DNA of 33,648 bases from SG8-30 sp037443885 (lineage in GTDB: Bacteria; Pseudomonadota; Gammaproteobacteria; Steroidobacterales; Steroidobacteraceae). Position 1 is the stretch's first letter; every line of letters starts with the position of its first letter. The notes below the pieces were generated by a model that searched no databases, was not told where the DNA came from, and saw only the letters and a program-made list of their open reading frames with translations. The translations under genes and the position numbers were made by a program. The stretch is taken from NCBI GenBank assembly GCA_037443885.1, contig JBBINN010000006.1, positions 1 to 33,648 of the forward strand, in the 5' to 3' direction. Below are positions 24,841-33,379 of the stretch, one piece after another.

Positions 24841-25230
24841 TCACGGGATGGCTTGCAGCATGGCCGCCATGCGCTGGTGGATCAGATTGATCGCCTTGAG
24901 CGGACGGAGCATCACCTTGAACTCGACAATGTGCCCCGCTTCGTTCCACTTGATGATGTCGACACCGTTGATCATGACGCCATCGATCTCGGTCTCGAAT
25001 TCGAGCATCGCGTCCGAGCTCCCGACGATCTCGCGCACGTAGCGAAAAGTCGGGTTGAAGAGCACCTGGAAGGCCGCGGCCAGGTACATTCGGGTGACCC
25101 TCTTGCCACGCTGCGGCGTGTGAACAACGGGTGAAAGAAACACCGCGTCTGCATCGAGCAGCGCATCGAGTCCGCGCGGGTCCCGCTCCCTGACGAGCCG
25201 ATGCCAGACTTCGACGGGATGCTCTGACAC
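24841..25230 (-). CDS. NTF2/SnoaL-like protein
   Basis: 129 residues. The pattern VEVWHRLVRERDPRGLDALLDADAVFLSPVV, then the central VTRMYLAAAFQVL and the C-terminal MINGVDIIKWNEAGHIVEFKVMLRPLKAINLIHQRM, is typical of SnoaL-like NTF2-fold proteins. Function unknown. GTG at 25230 is strongly supported by AAGGAGA five to six bases upstream. It is on the same strand as the hydrolase and beta-lactamase genes. It is a second, distantly related NTF2-like gene within 2.5 kb of the one at 22478. Confidence 0.8.
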   Translation of the reverse strand: MSEHPVEVWHRLVRERDPRGLDALLDADAVFLSPVVHTPQRGKRVTRMYLAAAFQVLFNPTFRYVREIVGSSDAMLEFETEIDGVMINGVDIIKWNEAGHIVEFKVMLRPLKAINLIHQRMAAMLQAIP

Positions 25231-25340
25231 TCAAGTCTCCTTCGTGCCGGCTTGCCGTCCAGCGCTCCGCATCACCTGCCGGCGGAAGCGGCGAAGCCCG
25301 TTGAAGCCGGTCGGGCGCCTGCGGTTCCCAGGCCGCATGT

Positions 25341-27089
25341 TCATGGCGCCAGGTAAATCGTTTTCCCCTCCTTGATCGTCTCTACTACCCTGATGTCCTT
25401 GATCGCCATCTTGTCGACCTCGAGCGGGTTCTTATCGAGGATCACGAGATCCGCGAGCTTGCCGGCCTCGAGCGAGCCCTTGGATTCCTGCTCGCCATAC
25501 TGCTCGGCGGCCCAGATCGTCATGGCCTTCAGGCCCTCGAGCGGCGTGACGCGCTGGTCCGGGCCGATTTCGGCGCCCGCGCGCGAGATCCGGTTCACCG
25601 CCGACCAGAGCATGAACATCTGGTCGAGCGGCGCCACCACGGCGTCGGTGTGGTTCGTCGGTCGCAGGCCCGCGTCGATCGCGTCGCGCATCGGGCTGAT
25701 GTACATCGCCTGCTCCTCGCCTCGGTTCCTGATGTGCGCCTCGGCGAAGTAGTACGTGTGCAGCGTGTAGAAGGACGGGCGGATCCTGTACTTGACGTAC
25801 ATCGGGATCTGGTCCTTGCGCGTGAACTGCGCGTGGATCGCCGTCACGTTGCGGTCCCTGGTCAGGTCGTCGGCGGCCGCGAACTCGTGTGCCTTGATCA
25901 GGGAATCGATCGCCGCGTCGCCGTTGACATGGAAGGTCACGGGCACGCCGAGGCCGTAGACTTTCTTGAGGGCCTGGTTGATGACTTCCTGTGGCGCGGC
26001 CAGCTCTCCCTTCCAGTTCACCTCGCCGCCTGGCCCGCCGGTCAGGTACGGCGTCGTGAACGCCGCGGTCCGGCCTTGCGGCGAGCCGTCGATCGTGATC
26101 TTCACCCCGCCGATCTTGAAGCGCTGGTGGTACTTGCCCCAGTCGGCGACGGGGAACTCGGCGAGGATCCTCTCAAGGTCGGTGATGAACGGATACGCGA
26201 CGACGTCGATGCTGTTGGCGCCGGCATCGGCCGCGCGCTTGATCATCCGGAGCTGTGCAAGGTGGGTGGCGCCCTCGTGCGCGGTCGTGATGCCCGCCTC
26301 GGCATACATCCGGTGCGCGGCCTTCGTGCCCTCGATCTCCTGCTCAGGCGTGAGCGGCGGCGTCTTCTCGAACACCGGCAGGAATGCGGTCTCCATGATC
26401 AGGCCGTACGGCTCGTTCGTGCCCGGCTTGCGGACGATGATTCCTCCCGCGGGGGTCTCGGTGTTGGCATCGATGCCATAGTGCTTCAGGGCCAGGCTGT
26501 TCAACACGGCCCCGTGCATGGAGACGTGATCGACGCGCACAGGGTTGTCCGGGAACGCATTGTCGAGGTCGTCGCGGTTGAGCAGGCGCCCGCCCGGCAT
26601 GACGGTATCGTCGTAGCCGTAGGCCATGATCAGCTCGCCCTTGGGAATGCTCCGGTCGGCGGCGAACCTCTTGAGCTCGGCGACGATGCTGTCGACGTCC
26701 TTGCCCGGTCCAGCCGGAGGCGCGTAGAGCTTGGCCTGGCTCGCCACCGACAGCGCATTGATATAGTGGCTGTGGGCATCGATGAAACCGGGCAACAGGG
26801 TTTTGCCCCCGAGGTCGACGATCCGCGTGCCGGTGCCCTTGTGAGCGTTCTCGAGGTCCGCGCGCGTGCCCACGGCGAGGATCCTGCCGCCCTTGACCGC
26901 CAGCGCTTCCGCGCTCGGCTGCCGGTCGTCGATGGTGACGATGTCACCACCCACGTACAGGATATCGGCGGCATTGGCCTGCGGCGGCGGCGCTTGATGA
27001 GCCGCGCCTGGGGCTTGCGCCTTGCCGCAGCCTGCGATCGCGGCAACCGCCACGAGGGCTGCAAGCAAGCGGGGGAGGGTGAGCCTCAT
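25341..27089 (-). CDS. Exported amidohydrolase-family lipoprotein (YtcJ-like)
   Basis: 582 residues. Signal peptide with lipobox AIAGC (C21). The metal-dependent amidohydrolase fold follows: LPGFIDAHSHY with H106 and H108, GVKITIDGSPQGRTAAF, VTFHVNGDAAID and a C-terminal composite beta domain (SLEAGKLADLVILDKNPLEVD). This is the YtcJ/NfdA-like branch (amidohydrolase family 3), whose members hydrolyse various amides; the substrate here is unknown. AGGAGA lies five bases before the ATG. 175 bases separate it from the upstream peptidase gene and 110 from the downstream one, so it may have its own promoter; none was obvious. Confidence 0.9.
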   Translation of the reverse strand: MRLTLPRLLAALVAVAAIAGCGKAQAPGAAHQAPPPQANAADILYVGGDIVTIDDRQPSAEALAVKGGRILAVGTRADLENAHKGTGTRIVDLGGKTLLPGFIDAHSHYINALSVASQAKLYAPPAGPGKDVDSIVAELKRFAADRSIPKGELIMAYGYDDTVMPGGRLLNRDDLDNAFPDNPVRVDHVSMHGAVLNSLALKHYGIDANTETPAGGIIVRKPGTNEPYGLIMETAFLPVFEKTPPLTPEQEIEGTKAAHRMYAEAGITTAHEGATHLAQLRMIKRAADAGANSIDVVAYPFITDLERILAEFPVADWGKYHQRFKIGGVKITIDGSPQGRTAAFTTPYLTGGPGGEVNWKGELAAPQEVINQALKKVYGLGVPVTFHVNGDAAIDSLIKAHEFAAADDLTRDRNVTAIHAQFTRKDQIPMYVKYRIRPSFYTLHTYYFAEAHIRNRGEEQAMYISPMRDAIDAGLRPTNHTDAVVAPLDQMFMLWSAVNRISRAGAEIGPDQRVTPLEGLKAMTIWAAEQYGEQESKGSLEAGKLADLVILDKNPLEVDKMAIKDIRVVETIKEGKTIYLAP

Positions 27090-27264
27090 GTGCGTCTCCT
27101 GCCGGGCTCGGAAGTAATGCGGACCAACGCCAGACGAGGTTGAAACGAGCGCCGGACAGAATGACGCAGCCTGTGTCGGGCGGCAACCGGCGTTCCCGGG
27201 ACGTGCTCCGGCAGTGCGCCTCTACGGGTCCGGGCGGCACGGCACGCCGGTCTGCCGCGCGGCC

Positions 27265-28254
27265 CTAATAGATCGAGATCTCCCGCAGGCCCCGCGAGCT
27301 GCGCGCTCCGCGGAACATGCCCTCGGTATTGAACTCCATGGCGATGTTGCCTTCGCGGTCCACCACGATAACGCCTCCATCGCCGCCGAGGGCCGCGAGT
27401 CGCCCCTGGACGGCGGTGCGGGCGGCCTCGTCCACCGGCAGGCCGCGGTATCTCATCAGCGCGCTGATCTCGTGGGCGATCACGCCGCGAATGAAGAACT
27501 CGCCGGAGCCGGTGGCGGAGACGGCGCAGGAGCCGTTGTCGGCATAGGTGCCGGCGCCGATGATCGGCGAGTCGCCGACGCGGCCCCACTTCTTGTTCGT
27601 CATGCCGCCGGTGGACGTGGCGGCTGCGAGGTTGCCCTCGGCGTCGAGCGCGACCGCGCCGACGGTGCCGTAGTAGCCGATGTCGGCGGCGCTGAGGCGC
27701 TCGCCACGCCGCGCCTGCTCGAGCTGCTGCCAGCGTCGCTCGGTGTAGAACCAGCTCCGCGGCACGAGCGCCAGCCCGCTCTCGAGCGCGAAATCCTCGG
27801 CGCCCTTGCCCGTCAGGAACACGTGGGGCGAGCGCTCCATCACCAGCCGGGCGAGCTCGATGGGGTTGCGGACATGCCGCAGTCCGGCGACGGCGCCGGC
27901 GCGCAGCGTCTGGCCGTCCATCACCGAGGCATCCAGCTCATTGATGCCCTCGGCGCTGAATACCGCGCCGCGCCCGGCGTTGAACAGCGGCGAGTCCTCG
28001 AGGATCTTCACGGCGGCGACTGTGGCATCCATGCTGCTGCCGCCGGACTCGAGGATCGCGTAGCCGGCGTCGAGGGCCTTGCCGAGGTCCTCCCTGTAGC
28101 TCTTCTCGACCTCGGGCGTCATGGCGGCGCGGCTGATGACGCCGGCGCCGCCGTGGATGGCGATCGCGAACATGGGGGATTCCTCAGCGAGGGTGAGGGA
28201 CGACACCGCTGCCAGCAGCAGGATCAGAAGTCGGGCAGGCAGCGTTCGGAGCAT
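27265..28254 (-). CDS. iaaA: Isoaspartyl peptidase / L-asparaginase (Ntn hydrolase), exported
   Basis: 329 residues of the plant-type asparaginase family, which self-cleaves before a threonine that becomes the nucleophile. That residue is T197 in YYGTVGAVALD. Other hallmarks: IAIHGGAGVI, GGSSMDATVAAV, FNAGRGAVF, VGDSPIIGAGTYADN and SATGSGEFFIR. The enzyme releases iso-Asp from damaged peptides and hydrolyses asparagine. The N-terminus (LPARLLILLLAAVSSLTLAEES) is a signal peptide, so it should act in the periplasm, unlike the cytoplasmic E. coli IaaA as I recall it. GGAGAG lies nine bases upstream of the ATG. It is divergent from pyc, with 132 bases between. Confidence 0.93.
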   Translation of the reverse strand: MLRTLPARLLILLLAAVSSLTLAEESPMFAIAIHGGAGVISRAAMTPEVEKSYREDLGKALDAGYAILESGGSSMDATVAAVKILEDSPLFNAGRGAVFSAEGINELDASVMDGQTLRAGAVAGLRHVRNPIELARLVMERSPHVFLTGKGAEDFALESGLALVPRSWFYTERRWQQLEQARRGERLSAADIGYYGTVGAVALDAEGNLAAATSTGGMTNKKWGRVGDSPIIGAGTYADNGSCAVSATGSGEFFIRGVIAHEISALMRYRGLPVDEAARTAVQGRLAALGGDGGVIVVDREGNIAMEFNTEGMFRGARSSRGLREISIY

Positions 28255-28386
28255 CGTGCAGTCTCTCCGCAGTGTCGTCCGCGGCGCCGGGTGTGCGGGG
28301 CCGGCCGGTGGCCGCTATTATCCCGGAATGCCGGCTGGAGCGGGCCAACTCGCGTGACCGGCCGGCCCAGTCCCCGGGGAGAGCGA

Positions 28387-31300
28387 ATGATCCGGCCGAT
28401 CCGCAGGCTCATGGTCGCCAATCGCGGCGAGATCGCCATCCGCGTCATGCGCGCGGCGGCCGAGCTCGGCATGAAGACGGTGGCGATCTACTCGCAGGAG
28501 GATCGCTTCTCCCTGCACCGGACCAAGGCGGACGAGGCCTATCTGGTCGGCGCGGGCAGGGGTCCGGTCGAGGCCTACCTGGACATCCCGGACATCATCC
28601 GGGTGGCCCGCGAGGCGCAGGTGGATGCCATCCACCCGGGCTACGGCTTCCTGTCCGAGAATCCGGAGTTCGCCGAGGCCTGCGCGGTGGCCGGGGTCAT
28701 CTTCATCGGCCCGCGCCCGGACAGCATGCGCCGCCTGGGCAACAAGGTGCAGGCGAGGAATCTCGCGGTGGCCGCCGGCGTGCCGGTCATGCCGGCGACG
28801 GGGCCGCTGCCGCAGGACGCCGCGGAGGCTGCGCGCCTCGCGCGCGGCGTGGGCTACCCCGTCATGCTCAAGGCCAGCTGGGGCGGCGGCGGGCGCGGCA
28901 TGCGCATCGTCGAGGACGAGGCCTCGCTCGCGGAGCTGGTTGCGACCGCGCGCCGCGAGGCCAAGGCGGCCTTCGGCAACGACGAGGTGTATCTCGAGAA
29001 GCTGATCCGCCACGCCCGCCACATCGAGGTGCAGGTGCTCGGCGACGCGCACGGCAATCTCGTGCACCTGTGGGAGCGCGACTGCACGGTCCAGCGCCGC
29101 AACCAGAAGGTGGTGGAGCGGGCGCCGGCGGTGTTCCTCGACGAATCGCAGCGCACGGAGCTCACCGGCTACGCGCTCGCGATCGGCCGCGCCGCTGACT
29201 ACGTCAACGCGGGCACGGTGGAGTTCCTGCAGGACGCGGACACCGGGAAATTCTATTTCATCGAGGTCAACCCGCGCATCCAGGTCGAGCACACCGTCAC
29301 GGAGATGGTCACGGGCGTGGACCTCGTGAAGGCGCAGATCCGCATCGCCCAGGGCGCCCGCATCGGCGAGCCGGACAGCGGCGTGCCGCCGCAGGAGAAG
29401 ATCGGCGTCTCGGGTCACGCGATGCAGTGCCGGGTCACCACCGAGGACCCGGAGAATGGCTTCATCCCGGACTACGGCCGCATCACGGCATACCGCAGCC
29501 CGGCGGGCTTCGGCGTGCGCCTCGACGCGGGCACGGCCTACACGGGTGCCTTCATCACCCGCTGGTACGACTCGCTGCTGGTCAAGGTGACCACCTGGGC
29601 GCCGACGCCTGCCGAGTGCAGCCGGCGCATGCACCGCGCGCTGTGGGAGTTCCGCATCCGTGGCGTGACGACCAACCTGCGCTTCCTCGACCAGGTGGTC
29701 ACCCACCCGAGCTTCGCCGACGGCAGCTACACCACCAAGTTCATCGACCAGACGCCGGAGCTGTTCCAGTGGCCTCGCCGGCGCGACCGCGCGACGCGGC
29801 TGCTCGGCTTCATCGGCGAGGTCATCGTCAACGGCAACCCGGAGGTCCGCGGCCGGCCCCGGCCGGCGCACGCGCCGGAGCCGAGGCTGCCCGCGGTGCC
29901 GGCGGCCGCACCGCCGCCGGGCAGCCGGCAGATACTGGAGGAGCGCGGGCCGAAGGGCCTCGCGGAGTGGATGCTCGCGCAGCAGCAGCTGCTCATCACC
30001 GACACCACCATGCGCGACGCGCACCAGTCGCTGCTGGCCACGCGCTTTCGCACGCACGACATGGCGCGGATCGCGCCGTGGTACGCGGGCCTGGCGCCCG
30101 GGCTGTTCTCGGTCGAGTGCTGGGGTGGCGCCACGTTCGACGTCGCCATGCGCTTCCTGAAGGAGTGCCCCTGGGAGCGGCTCGCCGCCTTCCGGGAGGC
30201 GATGCCGAACCTGCTGCTGCAGATGCTGCTGCGCTCGGCCAACGCGGTCGGCTACACGAATTATCCGGACAACGTCGTGCGCCACTTCGTCGCCCAGGCC
30301 GCGCGCGCCGGCGTCGATGTCTTCCGCGTCTTCGACTCCCTCAACTGGGTCGAGAACATGCGCGTCGCCATGGACGCGGTGATCGAATCCGGCAAGGTCT
30401 GCGAGGCGGCGATCTGCTACACGGGCAACCTCGCCGACCCGCGCTGCACGAAGTACGACCTCCAGTACTACCTGAAGATGGCGCGCGAACTGGAGAGGGC
30501 CGGCGCGCACGTGCTGGCCATCAAGGACATGGCCGGCCTCTGCCAGCCGCGCGCGGCCTACGACCTCGTGCACGCGTTGAAGCAGGAAGTCGGCCTGCCC
30601 ATCCACTTCCACACCCACGACACCAGCGGCATCGCGGCGGCGAGCATCCTGATGGCGGTGGAGGCGGGCTGCGACGCAGTGGACGCCGCGATCGACTCGA
30701 TGAGCGGTGGCACCTCCCAGCCCAACCTCGGCTCCATCGTCGAGGCGCTGCGCCATGGCCCGCGGGCGACGGCGCTGGATCCGGCGAAGGTGCGCATCCT
30801 GTCCGGTTACTGGGAGCAGGTGCGCCGGCTCTACGGCGCCTTCGAGAGCGAGATGCGCGCGGGCGCCTCGGAGGTGTATGTCCACGGCATGCCCGGTGGG
30901 CAGTACACCAACCTGCGGGAGCAGGCCCGCTCGCTCGGCATCGACGACCACCGCTGGCCGGAGGTGGCGCAGGCCTACCGCGACGTCAACGACATGTTCG
31001 GCGACATCGTCAAGGTGACGCCGTCGTCGAAGGTGGTGGGCGACATGGCGCTCGTGATGGTGACGAGCGGCCTCACCCGGGCCGATGTCGAGGACCCGGC
31101 GGTGGAAGTCGCCTTCCCGGAGTCCGTGGTCCAGTTCTTCCACGGCGATATCGGCCAGCCCTATGGCGGCTTCCCGGAAGCGCTGCAGAAGAAGGTGCTC
31201 AAGGGCAAGGCGCCGCTCACGCAGCGGCCCGGCGAGGTGCTGCCGCCGGCGGACCTCGCGGCGCTGCGCAGGAAGGCCGAGGAACAGTGCGGTCGGGCGA

Positions 31301-31833
31301 TCACGGAGGTCGAGTTCGCCTCGGCGCTGATGTATCCGAAGGTCTTCGCCGAATACGTCGCGGACCGCAACGCCTTCGGCAACGTGAGCGTGCTGCCCAC
31401 CCACGCGTTCTTCTACGGCATGGAGCCGGGCGAGGAGATCTCGATCGACCTCGAGCGCGGCAAGACGCTGATCGTCCGCTTCGTCACCGTGAGCGACGTC
31501 CACGACGATGGCACGCGCACCGTGTTCTTCGAGCTGAACGGCCAGCCGCGCTCCGTGCACGTGCGCGACAAGTCGCAGGGCGCAGTGCAGGAGGCGGCGC
31601 GCAAGGCCGACCCTGCGAACCCCAACCACGTGGGCGCGCCGATGCCGGGCACCGTGGCGACCATCGCGGTCGCGGTCGGCCAGAAGGTCGAGCGCGGCGA
31701 CGTGCTGGTCACCCTCGAGGCCATGAAGATGGAAGCCGCAGTGCGGGCCGATCGCGACGGCGAGGTGATCGAGGTCGCGGTGCGCCCCGGCCAGCCGGTG
31801 GACGCCAAGGACCTGCTGGTGGTGCTGGCGTGA
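28387..31833 (+). CDS. pyc: Pyruvate carboxylase, single-chain
   Basis: 1148 residues. Biotin-dependent ATP-driven carboxylation of pyruvate to oxaloacetate. Domains in order: biotin carboxylase (about 1-455; MVANRGEIAIRVMRAA, KASWGGGGRGMRIV, FIEVNPRIQVEHTVTE), carboxyltransferase (about 530-810; D539 in TDTTMRDAHQSLLATR, the lysine K713 in AIKDMAGL, HFHTHDT), the allosteric/PYC tetramerisation region, and a biotin carrier with K1114 in EAMKMEA. All key residues are present. The ATG at 28387 with GGGGAGA upstream gives the standard N-terminus; longer upstream reading is antisense to iaaA. Many gammaproteobacteria have a two-subunit enzyme instead. A Crp/Fnr gene follows after seven bases. The 3447-base frame shows no break. 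Confidence 0.97.
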   Translation: MIRPIRRLMVANRGEIAIRVMRAAAELGMKTVAIYSQEDRFSLHRTKADEAYLVGAGRGPVEAYLDIPDIIRVAREAQVDAIHPGYGFLSENPEFAEACAVAGVIFIGPRPDSMRRLGNKVQARNLAVAAGVPVMPATGPLPQDAAEAARLARGVGYPVMLKASWGGGGRGMRIVEDEASLAELVATARREAKAAFGNDEVYLEKLIRHARHIEVQVLGDAHGNLVHLWERDCTVQRRNQKVVERAPAVFLDESQRTELTGYALAIGRAADYVNAGTVEFLQDADTGKFYFIEVNPRIQVEHTVTEMVTGVDLVKAQIRIAQGARIGEPDSGVPPQEKIGVSGHAMQCRVTTEDPENGFIPDYGRITAYRSPAGFGVRLDAGTAYTGAFITRWYDSLLVKVTTWAPTPAECSRRMHRALWEFRIRGVTTNLRFLDQVVTHPSFADGSYTTKFIDQTPELFQWPRRRDRATRLLGFIGEVIVNGNPEVRGRPRPAHAPEPRLPAVPAAAPPPGSRQILEERGPKGLAEWMLAQQQLLITDTTMRDAHQSLLATRFRTHDMARIAPWYAGLAPGLFSVECWGGATFDVAMRFLKECPWERLAAFREAMPNLLLQMLLRSANAVGYTNYPDNVVRHFVAQAARAGVDVFRVFDSLNWVENMRVAMDAVIESGKVCEAAICYTGNLADPRCTKYDLQYYLKMARELERAGAHVLAIKDMAGLCQPRAAYDLVHALKQEVGLPIHFHTHDTSGIAAASILMAVEAGCDAVDAAIDSMSGGTSQPNLGSIVEALRHGPRATALDPAKVRILSGYWEQVRRLYGAFESEMRAGASEVYVHGMPGGQYTNLREQARSLGIDDHRWPEVAQAYRDVNDMFGDIVKVTPSSKVVGDMALVMVTSGLTRADVEDPAVEVAFPESVVQFFHGDIGQPYGGFPEALQKKVLKGKAPLTQRPGEVLPPADLAALRRKAEEQCGRAITEVEFASALMYPKVFAEYVADRNAFGNVSVLPTHAFFYGMEPGEEISIDLERGKTLIVRFVTVSDVHDDGTRTVFFELNGQPRSVHVRDKSQGAVQEAARKADPANPNHVGAPMPGTVATIAVAVGQKVERGDVLVTLEAMKMEAAVRADRDGEVIEVAVRPGQPVDAKDLLVVLA

Positions 31834-31840
31834 GCCGGGC

Positions 31841-32521
31841 ATGCTGACGCCCGCCGGGCACCCGCTGCGTGACGAGCTGCTTGCGCGCTACCCCGTGCTG
31901 CAGTCGTTGCCCGAGGCGGACTTCGAGCGGCTGCTGGCGGAGGGCGCGCTGCGAAAAGCGACGGCCGGCGCCGTGCTCTTCGACGAGTCGCAGCCCTGCA
32001 CCGGCTTTCCGTTCGTGCTGGAGGGGGCGGTCGGCGTGAGCAAGTACGGCGATGGCGGCCGCGAGATCCAGCTCTATCGAGTGGAAGCCGGCGACAGCTG
32101 CATCCTTTCGAGCAGCTGCCTGCTCGGCGCGGTTTCCTACAACGCCCATGGCGTGGCGCTCGCGGACTCAACCCTGTTCGTGCTGCCGGCACCCACGTTC
32201 AAGCGCTTGCTCGACGGCAGTCCCGCCTTCCGCAGCTATGTCTTCAGCCTGTTCGCGGGGCGCCTCGCCGACCTCATGCAGACGGTGGACGAGGTCGCGT
32301 TCAAGCGCCTAGACGTGCGGCTCGCCCGCCTGCTGCTTCGCCGGGGCCCGTCCATCAACGCCACCCACCAGCAACTCGCGGACGAGCTCGGCAGCGTGCG
32401 CGAGATCGTCAGCCGCATCATCCGGGGCTTCGCCGAGCAGGGACTGGTCAGGACCGGACGCGAACAGATCGAGGTGCTCGACCGGGCCGGCCTGGCCCGC
32501 ATCGCAGGCGTGGAAGGCTGA
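31841..32521 (+). CDS. Crp/Fnr-family transcriptional regulator
   Basis: 226 residues. An N-terminal cyclic-nucleotide-binding-like beta barrel (about 25-125; FDESQPCTGFPFVLEGAVGVSKYG, GREIQLYRVEAGDSCILSSSCLLG), a long dimer helix (FRSYVFSLFAGRLADLMQTVDEVAF) and a winged helix from about T175 (THQQLADELGSVREIVSRIIRGFAEQGLV). Cysteines C53, C87 and C93 lie in the sensor domain and could sense redox or thiol chemistry; there is no Fnr-type N-terminal iron-sulfur cysteine cluster. It begins seven bases after pyc and is probably co-transcribed. Whether it regulates pyc is unknown. No clear Crp/Fnr half-site palindrome was seen upstream of pyc. Confidence 0.88.
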   Translation: MLTPAGHPLRDELLARYPVLQSLPEADFERLLAEGALRKATAGAVLFDESQPCTGFPFVLEGAVGVSKYGDGGREIQLYRVEAGDSCILSSSCLLGAVSYNAHGVALADSTLFVLPAPTFKRLLDGSPAFRSYVFSLFAGRLADLMQTVDEVAFKRLDVRLARLLLRRGPSINATHQQLADELGSVREIVSRIIRGFAEQGLVRTGREQIEVLDRAGLARIAGVEG

Positions 32522-32530
32522 GCCCCGCTT

Positions 32531-32549
32531 CGCCCGGTAACGCCGGGCG
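32531..32549 (+). terminator. Hairpin after the Crp/Fnr gene
   Basis: CGCCCGG and CCGGGCG form a seven-base GC stem with a five-base loop, ten bases after the stop codon. It is followed by CTTCGCTC rather than a T-run, so intrinsic termination is possible but weak. Confidence 0.42.
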
Positions 32550-32629
32550 CTTCGCTCGACGGTGGGCCTCGCCTGCACCGGGTTCCCGCCGGACCCGCCG
32601 GAAATTAAACACGCGTTTGGCCCCGCGCA

Positions 32630-32658
32630 TTGTGCCGGCCTCGCGCCGGGTGTCCAAT
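32630..32658 (+). promoter_or_regulatory. Candidate promoter of the TetR-efflux operon
   Basis: TTGTGC (32630-32635) and TCCAAT (32653-32658) are 17 bases apart, each matching four of six sigma70 consensus bases. The -10 box overlaps the palindromic operator, which fits repression by the downstream regulator. Confidence 0.42.
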
Positions 32659-32677
32659 TAACCATCGGGTTAATTGG
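32654..32677 (+). promoter_or_regulatory. Palindromic operator for the TetR-family regulator
   Basis: CCAATTAACC (32654-32663) and its exact reverse complement (32668-32677) flank a four-base spacer: 24 bases, perfect ten-base arms, in an otherwise GC-rich region. It lies just upstream of the regulator gene, overlaps the putative -10 box and touches the GGGAG Shine-Dalgarno, the classic position for TetR autoregulation. TTAACC-type half-sites are common for this family. The binding protein is inferred from position. Confidence 0.75.
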
Positions 32678-32686
32678 GAGATGGCC

Positions 32687-33379
32687 ATGGCGACGAAGAC
32701 GGCACGGGCCGCGAAGGCAGCTCGGACCGGTCCGGGACGGCCACGGCGGACGCGCGGCCGGCCTCCGGCGGCGGAGCGGGACCTGCGCGCCGACCTGCTG
32801 GCCGCCGCACGCGAACTCTTCCTGAGCTATGGCTACCGGGCCGTGTCTGCGCGGCAGGTGGCGGCGAAGGCCGGCGCCAACCCCGCCATGGTCCACTACT
32901 ACTTCGGCAGCAAGCAGGGCCTCTACACGGCGATGTTGCGCGAGGCGACGGCGCCCATGGTCGCGGCCGTCGACCGGATGCTCGCGGAGGCGCCGGGGCA
33001 GGCCGACCCCGCCGCCCTCATGGATGCCTACATGCGCGTGATCGGCCGCCATCCCTGGATCCCGGGGCTGCTGCTGCGGGAGGTCTTCGCCCCCGAGGGC
33101 GCCTATCGCGAGGACTTCATCCGGGAATTCGCGGGTCGCGTCGGCCCGCGGGTCGTGGAACTCATCCGCCGGGGCGTCGGCGCGGGCCGGCTGCGCGCCG
33201 ACCTCGATCCCCAGCTGGCGCTGGTGTCCTTCCTGAGCCTCGCGCTCTTTCCCTTCATCGCCCGGCCCGTGCTGGGCCGCGTGCTCGACCAGCGTTTCGA
33301 CGACGAAGGACTCGCGGCGCTGATCGGGCACAGCACGCGCCTGTTCGCGGCGGGCACCGCCGCAGGAACTCCGACATGA
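32687..33379 (+). CDS. TetR/AcrR-family transcriptional repressor
   Basis: 230 residues. N-terminal Ala/Lys/Arg-rich tail with an AT-hook-like GRPRRTRGRP (17-26), then the TetR helix-turn-helix (about 35-80; ADLLAAARELFLSYGYRAVSARQVAAKAGANPAMVHYYFGSKQGLY), then a variable ligand-binding domain. ATG at 32687 is preferred because GGGAG lies six bases upstream; ATG at 32681 touches that sequence. The stop overlaps the next gene, a HlyD-type adaptor (ATGA). This order recalls E. coli cecR(ybiH)-ybhG, followed there by an ABC exporter. It probably represses itself and the exporter through the palindrome at 32654. Confidence 0.92.
   Translation: MATKTARAAKAARTGPGRPRRTRGRPPAAERDLRADLLAAARELFLSYGYRAVSARQVAAKAGANPAMVHYYFGSKQGLYTAMLREATAPMVAAVDRMLAEAPGQADPAALMDAYMRVIGRHPWIPGLLLREVFAPEGAYREDFIREFAGRVGPRVVELIRRGVGAGRLRADLDPQLALVSFLSLALFPFIARPVLGRVLDQRFDDEGLAALIGHSTRLFAAGTAAGTPT

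Noticed and set aside
27214..28386. Upstream extension of the pyc reading frame
   Set aside because: This part is antisense to the clear iaaA gene and lacks any pyc similarity; the ATG at 28387 has a good ribosome binding site.
28318..31842. Very long minus-strand open frame opposite pyc
   Set aside because: Same GC artefact; no recognisable protein and fully antisense to pyruvate carboxylase.
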